Positions 1 to 4,247 of a stretch of DNA of 16,683 bases are shown one piece after another. The DNA is from Chloroflexota bacterium (GTDB lineage Bacteria; Chloroflexota; Anaerolineae; B4-G1): contig DSAR01000265.1 in assembly GCA_011046405.1 (NCBI GenBank), forward strand, positions 1 to 16,683. Direction: 5' to 3'. The notes under the pieces were generated by a model. It saw nothing but the letters and a program-made list of their open reading frames with translations, was not told the origin of the DNA and ran no database searches. The number at the start of each line of letters is the position of its first letter. Positions within the stretch are counted from its first letter, which is position 1. Both the position numbers and the translations under genes were made by a program.

Positions 1-1614
1 GTGCGCTTCAAGTACAGCCCCGATAGCGTCAAAGTCGGCGCCTTCATCAGCTTCATCGCCGGGATGACGGCACTGTTCCTGGCCGGCCTTTACCTGTGGC
101 GCTTCTTCTACCGGGCCGGGGACGACGCCAGCACCGTCCAGCGGGTGGCGAAGAATTCCATCGCGCCCATCGTCCTCAATCTCTTCAACCGGAGCATCGA
201 CCTGGCCTTTGCCGCCTTGATGGCCCGCATCCTGGGGCCGGTGGGCAACGGTCAATACGCCTGGGCGATCAACGTCTACCTGTGGTTCGACATTATAGCC
301 AACTTTGGTCTGGACGTGTACCTGGTGCGCGAGGCGGCGCGGGAACCAGCCTGCGCGCGTAACGTCTTTTTCAACACCACCATCTTGCGGCTTTTCCTCT
401 TCGCAGCGGCGGCCCCGGCGCTGGGTGGATTCCTGCTCGCCTGGCAGGGGATCGACGGCGCGCTGAACGCGCCGTCGATCTGGGCGCTCGTGCTGCTCTA
501 CCTGGGCCTGTTGCCCGGCACCATCGCCAACGGGTTGACCGCCCTCTTCCGGGCCTGCGAGAAACACGAGTTCCCCGCCGCGATCCAGACGGTGACCACG
601 ATCATCAAGGTGACGCTGGGCGTGTTGGCCCTGGTGGGCGGATTCGGTTTCGTCGGCGTGGCGGGAGCCACGATTTTCACCAACGCGACGACGATGACGA
701 TCCTGGCGATTCTGGCCCGTCGTTGGCTCTGGGCCGGGCCGGCGCGCTTGCCGGAGGGGCCGGTTCGCCTGCAGCGGCCCTTGCTGCGCGAGATGTTGGT
801 CGTGAGCTGGCCACTGATGCTGTCGCTGCTGCTGCAGGTGCTCTTTCCCGGCGTCAACGTGCTGCTGCTCAAGCCCTTGCAGGGGGACGCGGCCGTCGGC
901 TGGTACGATGCGGGCTACAAGTGGATCAGCGCGTTGAACATCATCCCCGCCTTTTTCACCGTGGCGGTCTTCCCGGTGATGTCGCGCCAGGCGGCGCAGA
1001 ACCGGGCCGGGCTGATGACGTCCTACCGGCTCTCGTCCAAGCTGCTGACGATGATCTCGCTGCCAGCGGCGGTCTTGATCACGCTGTTGGCGAATGTCCT
1101 GGTCGGCGTCCTCAGCGGGGGGCAATTCCTGCCCCACGGGGCGATTGCGCTCCAGATCCTGGTCTGGTCGGTCGTCTTCGGATGGCTCAACAGCCTCACC
1201 AACTACGTCCTCATCGCCCTCGACCGGCAGCGTTACGTGCTGCTGGCCTCCGGCGCCCGCGTGGTGTTCGCCATCGCGGCCAATCTGCTGTTCGTGCGGG
1301 CCTTCAGTTACGTCGCGTCGGCCAGCGTGATCGTGGCGGGCGAGGCGTTGTTGTTCGCCCTGTTCGACACCGACCTGCGGCGTCAACTAGGCGCGGTGGG
1401 CTGGGGGCCGCTGCTCTGGCGGACGGGACTGGCGGCGCTGGTGATGGGCGGCGTGCTCGCCGGCGTGGCGGCGTTCAACCCGGCGCTGGCGCTCCTGAGC
1501 GGCCTCGTCGTCTATCCCCTGGCGTTGTTCCTGCTGCGGGCCATCACCCCGGCAGAATGGGCGGCCTTGGCCCCGCTCTTGCCGGGCCGCCTGCGCCGGT
1601 GGGTGTCGGCTTAG
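1..1614 (+). CDS. Oligosaccharide flippase (Wzx/MATE-like) with YfhO-like N-terminal tail, 5'-partial
   Basis: Polytopic inner-membrane protein expected to flip lipid-linked oligosaccharides during exopolysaccharide or O-antigen assembly. From about residue 46 it matches the start of the polysaccharide-transporter family: VQRVAKNSIAPIVLNLFNRS, then ALMARILGPVGNGQYAW, followed by roughly 12 hydrophobic segments to the C-terminus, with the usual loop around GDAAVGWYDAGYKW. Residues 1-38 (FKYSPDSVKVGAFISF, one membrane helix, then LWRFFYR) do not belong to a flippase; they resemble the C-terminal tail of YfhO-type membrane proteins, which ends in a Y-x-P-x-S-x-x-x-G helix. The frame is open at base 1, so the gene probably begins upstream and the GTG at base 1 is not a supported start. 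No Shine-Dalgarno sequence precedes the only in-frame candidate near the domain border (GTG at 145). The stop overlaps the stop of the convergent downstream gene. Confident flippase; the fusion is inference. Confidence 0.85.
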   Translation: MRFKYSPDSVKVGAFISFIAGMTALFLAGLYLWRFFYRAGDDASTVQRVAKNSIAPIVLNLFNRSIDLAFAALMARILGPVGNGQYAWAINVYLWFDIIANFGLDVYLVREAAREPACARNVFFNTTILRLFLFAAAAPALGGFLLAWQGIDGALNAPSIWALVLLYLGLLPGTIANGLTALFRACEKHEFPAAIQTVTTIIKVTLGVLALVGGFGFVGVAGATIFTNATTMTILAILARRWLWAGPARLPEGPVRLQRPLLREMLVVSWPLMLSLLLQVLFPGVNVLLLKPLQGDAAVGWYDAGYKWISALNIIPAFFTVAVFPVMSRQAAQNRAGLMTSYRLSSKLLTMISLPAAVLITLLANVLVGVLSGGQFLPHGAIALQILVWSVVFGWLNSLTNYVLIALDRQRYVLLASGARVVFAIAANLLFVRAFSYVASASVIVAGEALLFALFDTDLRRQLGAVGWGPLLWRTGLAALVMGGVLAGVAAFNPALALLSGLVVYPLALFLLRAITPAEWAALAPLLPGRLRRWVSA

Positions 1615-2459
1615 TTTTTCTCGTTCTCTCCCTGATTCGAATTTAGGTAAGAAAGCACCAGCCACCGCCGCGAGAAGTGCCCCTGGGTGGCGATCTCGAT
1701 CCCCATCGGGAGCGGTCCGCCCAACAGCTCGTGCACGATCTTCGGCACGCGCCACCCCCGTTCGTGTAACGCCAGTATCTTTTCCCCCAGACCTTCCAGG
1801 TAAGCGATCTTCTCCGTCAGCGCCTCAGCCGGATTCTCGCGCACGCGGGCGGCGGCGGGGAAGAGCACGGTTGCCGGCAGGGCCGCGATCCGCTTCAGCG
1901 ACGCAATGATGGCCCAGATGTCGTAGCGGGAGCCCAGGGCGCGATCCTGCCCGCCGATGAACAGATCGCCGGTGAAGAGCCAGCCCTGCGCCGGCTCGTA
2001 GAGGCAGACGTGATCGGGGCTGTGTCCGGGTGTGTGGAGCACCCGGAAGCGGTAACGCCCAGTCTCGACGAGGTCACCGTCGGCGATGGGTCGGCCGTGG
2101 GAAGGCGCGGGCCAGCCCCACATGAAGCGCCGGTAGCGTTGAAGCGGTTGTTCGTTCCGGGGATCGGCCAGGATGGGCAGGGCCAGCGGGTGGGCCCGGA
2201 TGGTCAGCCCGGCGCGCTGGCGTTGGAGCACGCCGTTGGCGCCGATGTGATCCTCGTGGCTGTGGGTGTTGACGATCCCGTCCAGGACCGTTTCCGACAG
2301 CGCCGACACCAGTTCCGGCGCGGTGTGGGCGCAGCCGGTGTCGATCAGCAAGCCATCGACCAGGTAGGCGCTGGTCCAGTAGCGGCCTCGTCCCAGGATT
2401 GTGCGGGCCAGGTCGAAGCGCGTGACCGCGCCGTCGGCGTAGGGTGTGGATTTGAGCAT
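1611..2459 (-). CDS. MBL-fold metallo-hydrolase, one metal-ligand His replaced
   Basis: Metallo-beta-lactamase-fold hydrolase of the LACTB2/glyoxalase-II-like group, 282 aa, probably cytoplasmic; substrate unknown. Visible motifs in order: strand and Asp before the active site (LLIDTG, 37-42), the HxHxDH signature as THSHEDHIG (His66, His68, Asp70, His71), third-site His146 in HTPGHSPDH, and bridging Asp165 in FTGDLF. The C-terminal helical part, with LHERGWRVPKIV and HFSRRWLVLSYL, is typical of this subfamily. The His usually found in a PGHG turn near residue 203 is absent: the sequence reads PAAARVREN. Loss of this ligand would weaken the second metal site. No Shine-Dalgarno precedes the ATG, but a promoter-like pair lies so close that the mRNA may start almost at the ATG. 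It converges with the flippase gene, with the two stop codons overlapping. Confidence 0.9.
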   Translation of the reverse strand: MLKSTPYADGAVTRFDLARTILGRGRYWTSAYLVDGLLIDTGCAHTAPELVSALSETVLDGIVNTHSHEDHIGANGVLQRQRAGLTIRAHPLALPILADPRNEQPLQRYRRFMWGWPAPSHGRPIADGDLVETGRYRFRVLHTPGHSPDHVCLYEPAQGWLFTGDLFIGGQDRALGSRYDIWAIIASLKRIAALPATVLFPAAARVRENPAEALTEKIAYLEGLGEKILALHERGWRVPKIVHELLGGPLPMGIEIATQGHFSRRWLVLSYLNSNQGENEKN

Positions 2460-2468
2460 GGCAAGGGG

Positions 2469-2497
2469 AGTTTATCATCGTTTCGTGCGCAGGGCAA
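2469..2497 (-). promoter_or_regulatory. Candidate promoter of the MBL hydrolase gene (possible leaderless start)
   Basis: On the minus strand, TTGCCC (2497-2492) and TAAACT (2474-2469) are separated by 17 bases. A transcription start about 7 bases after the -10 box falls near 2462, only about 3 bases before the ATG at 2459. This fits the lack of any Shine-Dalgarno sequence. The hexamers are seen; the start site is inference. Confidence 0.4.
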
Positions 2498-2506
2498 GTG
2501 TTCATT

Positions 2507-2524
2507 ACCGCTTTTAGTAGCGGT
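2507..2524. repeat. Small hairpin, ACCGCT stem
   Basis: ACCGCT (2507-2512) and AGCGGT (2519-2524) form a perfect 6-bp inverted repeat around a 6-base loop. It lies upstream of the minus-strand hydrolase promoter. There is no U-tract, so it is not a clear terminator. It is the first of several palindromic elements in this gap. Confidence 0.5.
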
Positions 2525-2550
2525 GGCGCTCTGCTTTGCTTTTTGCTCGT

Positions 2551-2628
2551 GGCGGATTACAATCCGCCAATCGGCGGCGTGATAAAATTGCTTTCTTGCT
2601 TTGAAACCGCCGGATTGTGATCCGGCGG
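2551..2628. repeat. Pair of related GGCGGATT palindromes (REP-like)
   Basis: Two compact palindromes with a shared core. GGCGGATTACAATCCGCC at 2551-2568 has 8-bp arms and a 2-base centre. The one at 2607-2628 has 9-bp arms CCGCCGGAT / ATCCGGCGG around TGTG. Both share the GCGGATT/AATCCGC logic and differ by compensating changes, as in REP-like intergenic elements that fold as hairpins. The 38 bases between them are AT-richer. No coding function is supported. Confidence 0.7.
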
Positions 2629-2700
2629 GCGCGAGGGTAGAAAGGCGGGTGCGAGAATAGAAAGGCGGGTGCGAGGGTAGAAAGGCGGGCGCGAGAGTGG
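2621..2700. repeat. Four tandem 20-bp repeats
   Basis: Four head-to-tail 20-base units at 2621-2640, 2641-2660, 2661-2680 and 2681-2700. The consensus is AAAGGCGGGTGCGAGGGTAG; units differ at one to a few bases, and the first has TCC in place of AAA because it grows out of the end of the preceding palindrome. The unit length is not a multiple of three and no supported reading frame crosses it. This looks like a minisatellite formed by slippage. Confidence 0.85.
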
Positions 2701-2778
2701 AAAAGCATGGTAAGCGGAGAATTGTGGGCATAGAAAAATGGGTTCTTTGGGATTTCGCATGGCCGCGGTGAGAGATTA

Positions 2779-2868
2779 GCCACGAATTGCACGAATTAAC
2801 ACGAAAATCCCAAAGATTAGTGACAATTCGTGTAAACCTGTCCTGAGCGTAGTCGAAGGATTCGTGGC
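2779..2868. repeat. Inverted-repeat element with an internal second repeat
   Basis: GCCACGAA (2779-2786) at the left end is exactly complementary in inverse order to TTCGTGGC (2861-2868) at the right end. Inside are further CACGAATT and AATTCGTG copies (2785-2793, 2793-2803, 2824-2832). Just before the right arm sits a 24-base segment starting CCTGTCCTGAGCGTAGTCGA (2837-2860), which I recognise as a widespread intergenic repeat motif of environmental bacteria. The layout suggests a hairpin-forming intergenic element interrupted by a second repeat. Confidence 0.6.
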
Positions 2869-2924
2869 AAAAAATTGACCGCTTGCTAAGCCGAGCATGC
2901 GAACTAGCAGAGAGCCGAAAAATG

Positions 2925-2953
2925 TTGACGGCGACCCTGGCGCGTGGTATAAT
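2925..2953 (+). promoter_or_regulatory. Strong sigma70-type promoter of the T-box leader
   Basis: TTGACG (2925-2930) and a perfect TATAAT (2948-2953) are separated by 17 bases. The expected transcription start near 2960 lies about 20 bases before the base of T-box Stem I, the normal geometry for T-box-controlled transcription units. It is the closest match to consensus in the window. Confidence 0.85.
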
Positions 2954-2959
2954 CTTCGT

Positions 2960-3314
2960 ACAATCGAAACTTGAAAAAACGCTGAGCAGGAGGAGTAAGC
3001 GGGATCGGTCCTGGCGAACCGCTGAGTCCCGAGAAACGTGACTTAGTGGGAAGAGAAGAGGGCAGCGGCCAAAGCACCGGCCGGTTGCTGCAAGCCCTCG
3101 CAGCACCCCCCGCCGAACGTCGCCTGGGAGTTGAGCGGTTGAACCGGCGTTCAAACCGGACAAGCCGCTACGGGTTCGCCCGTTATCGCGAGGGCCTTTG
3201 TTAGAAGGCTATCGAGTGCGGCGGCAGTTCGTGCTTGCTTTTGGATTGGCCGCTGAACCAGGGTGGTACCACGGGAGTTTACCCCTTTCGTCCTTGGACG
3301 GGAGGGTTTTTTTT
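2960..3314 (+). promoter_or_regulatory. T-box riboswitch leader, valine (GUC) specifier
   Basis: This leader binds tRNA and antiterminates when the cognate tRNA is uncharged. Stem I can close with CGCT/AGCG (2980-2983 with 3134-3137) and CAGG/CCTG (2987-2990 with 3123-3126). GGAGTA (2992-2997) matches the AGUA element of the specifier-loop S-turn. On the 3' side, CCGAAC-GTC-GCCTGGGAG (3113-3130) matches the GAAN-specifier-NCC layout of GC-rich T-boxes, putting GUC (Val) at 3119-3121. Next come a stem closed by AGCGG/CCGCT and a UUCG-tetraloop hairpin (3170-3183). The T-box itself is GGGTGGTACCACG (3261-3273), one base off the usual UGGNACCGCG. Downstream ACG/CGT (3271-3273 with 3289-3291) can form the antiterminator. 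The valine assignment agrees with the two valS genes downstream, but the first gene after the leader is vapB. Confidence 0.9.
3283..3314 (+). terminator. Intrinsic terminator of the T-box leader
   Basis: CCCTTTCGTCC (3283-3293) pairs with GGACGGGAGGG (3296-3306), with one or two G-U/mismatch positions, around a 2-base loop, followed by eight T residues (3307-3314). Its 5' arm overlaps the segment that would pair with the T-box bulge helix in the antiterminator, so the two structures are mutually exclusive, as expected for a transcriptional T-box. Confidence 0.9.
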
Positions 3315-3327
3315 GTTTGCTGCACGC

Positions 3328-3356
3328 TTGACCTGCCAGAGTGGGTCGGGTAAAAT
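3328..3356 (+). promoter_or_regulatory. Candidate vapBC promoter behind the T-box terminator
   Basis: TTGACC (3328-3333) and TAAAAT (3351-3356) are 17 bases apart, starting only 14 bases after the U-tract of the T-box terminator. This would give vapBC transcription independent of valine status. The start would fall near 3363, inside the palindrome at 3362-3377. Confidence 0.6.
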
Positions 3357-3361
3357 ACAAA

Positions 3362-3377
3362 TGACACTATAGTGGCA
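3362..3377. promoter_or_regulatory. Palindromic operator candidate for the VapB antitoxin
   Basis: CACTATAGTG (3365-3374) is a perfect 10-bp palindrome, extending to 16 bp as TGaCACTATAGTGgCA with one mismatched pair. It lies between the vapBC -10 box and the vapB ribosome binding site. Ribbon-helix-helix antitoxins usually bind such palindromes to autorepress their operon, so this is the likely VapB site; binding is inferred. Confidence 0.5.
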
Positions 3378-3399
3378 CAAATAGATGGAGGTGAACCCA

Positions 3400-3723
3400 A
3401 TGACTGTGGTCAAGTTGACGGTTCGTCTGCCGGAGACGCTGCATCAAACGCTGAAACGTAAGGCCCGGAGCGAAAGCCGTTCGCTCAACCAGACGATCAT
3501 CGAGGAATTGTGGCGCGCCCTGGCGTCTGAGGCGACCTACGAAACCGATCGTGAGCATACCCGGCGTGTGCTCCGGGAGAGCGGTCTGTTGGTCGATCGT
3601 GAGAGGTGGGTAGAAAAATACGTGGAGGCTGCGCCAGACGTCACCATTGAAGAAGTGCGGGCGTCGTGGGAAGGGCAGGCGCCGCTTTCGGAGGACATGA
3701 TCGCCGACCGGGGAGAACGCTGA
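3400..3723 (+). CDS. vapB: Ribbon-helix-helix antitoxin, VapB-like
   Basis: Antitoxin of a type II toxin-antitoxin pair, 107 aa. The N-terminus is a ribbon-helix-helix DNA-binding domain: beta strand VVKLTVRLPE (residues 3-12), helix A TLHQTLKRKARSES, turn RSLNQ, helix B TIIEELWRALA. Family knowledge says it dimerises on the operator. The acidic C-terminal half (ERWVEKYVEAAPDVTIEEV) is expected to fold over the VapC active site. The start is the ATG at 3400 because GGAGGTGA (3387-3394) lies 5 bases upstream; the in-frame ATG at 3385 overlaps that ribosome binding site and would start inside it. The stop TGA shares its last base with the vapC start (TGATG), so translation is coupled. It sits between the valine T-box and valS. 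Which antitoxin subfamily it belongs to is less sure than its role. Confidence 0.85.
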   Translation: MTVVKLTVRLPETLHQTLKRKARSESRSLNQTIIEELWRALASEATYETDREHTRRVLRESGLLVDRERWVEKYVEAAPDVTIEEVRASWEGQAPLSEDMIADRGER

Positions 3724-4187
3724 TGTTCTATTTTGATAGCAGCGCCTTGGTCAAGTACTATATCTCGGAGGCGGGGAGCGATTGGGTGCGGAAATTGATT
3801 GACGGGCAGGCGGTTGATGTCGCCATTTCTCAACTCACGCTGGTAGAGATCGCCGCAGCTGTGGAGAAGCGGAGGCGTATGAAAACGATCGATGAGCGTC
3901 TCCGTATCCGGACGCTGGCGAGATTTGGGATGGATTGCCAGGCGCGTTACACAGTCGTTCGCGTCAGTGACGCGATTGTCGAGCTATCGGTGGCTTTGAC
4001 TGCTCGTCACCCGTTGCGCGCTTACGACGCTGTGCAACTGGCGAGCGCGTTGCAGATTCACGAGATTCTGAATGCCAACCATCTGGCAGCGGTTAATTTC
4101 GTCTCATCCGATGAGGCGCTTTGCCAGGCAGCCCAGGCAGAGGGGCTGGCGATGGTCAATCCCTCCACGATGGACGCAGGCATTTGA
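3723..4187 (+). CDS. vapC: PIN-domain toxin, VapC-like
   Basis: Predicted Mg2+-dependent ribonuclease toxin, 154 aa, of the PIN-domain VapC family, whose known members cut tRNAs or rRNA. All four conserved acidic residues are visible: Asp5 in MFYFDSSALVKYY, Glu42 in LTLVEIAAAV, Asp102 in RAYDAVQLASAL, and Asp130 in FVSSDEALCQAA. Length is normal for the family and the gene looks intact. The start at 3723 overlaps the vapB stop by one base, with GGGGAG (3711-3716) as ribosome binding site; the frame is open further upstream but those codons lie inside vapB. Only 46 bases separate it from valS, with no terminator seen, so read-through into the synthetase genes is likely. The substrate cannot be read from sequence; a tRNA target would be notable here. 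Confidence 0.9.
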   Translation: MFYFDSSALVKYYISEAGSDWVRKLIDGQAVDVAISQLTLVEIAAAVEKRRRMKTIDERLRIRTLARFGMDCQARYTVVRVSDAIVELSVALTARHPLRAYDAVQLASALQIHEILNANHLAAVNFVSSDEALCQAAQAEGLAMVNPSTMDAGI

Positions 4188-4216
4188 GGAAGTCGGTTGG
4201 TTTTTTGATAGGTGAA

Positions 4217-4247
4217 GGAGGTTATGACGATGTATGGGGTTAGCTAA
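4217..4247 (+). promoter_or_regulatory. Ribosome binding site with a 7-codon ORF overlapping the valS start
   Basis: AAGGAGGT (4215-4222) is an excellent Shine-Dalgarno sequence, but it is 11 bases from the valS ATG at 4234. The better-spaced ATG at 4230 (7 bases away), with another in the same frame at 4224, opens a different frame encoding at most M-T-M-Y-G-V-S before TAA at 4245-4247, overlapping the first four valS codons. This may tune initiation or couple it by re-initiation, or the ribosome may simply use 4234 directly. Confidence 0.4.

Noticed and set aside
2010..2582. Plus-strand open frame opposite the MBL hydrolase
   Set aside because: The minus strand has clear MBL motifs across the same interval; the plus frame has no motif and runs into intergenic repeats.
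2621..2700. CRISPR array
   Set aside because: Units are contiguous 20-mers without spacers and no cas gene is nearby.
2345..3163. Minus-strand open frame spanning the repeat region and the T-box
   Set aside because: It crosses palindromes, tandem repeats and a structured RNA leader, and its translation is repeat-derived (FYSRTRLSTLAP-like) without domain similarity.
3130..3165. tRNA-like TTCAA/TTCGA segments
   Set aside because: GTTCAAACC occurs within the T-box leader but no acceptor stem, D-arm or anticodon arm surrounds it. The GATTCGAAT at 1636 lies inside the MBL gene end.
3385..3400. Upstream ATG of vapB at 3385
   Set aside because: It lies next to and overlaps the GGAGGTGA ribosome site that serves the ATG at 3400, and the extra residues MEVNP are not part of the ribbon-helix-helix fold.
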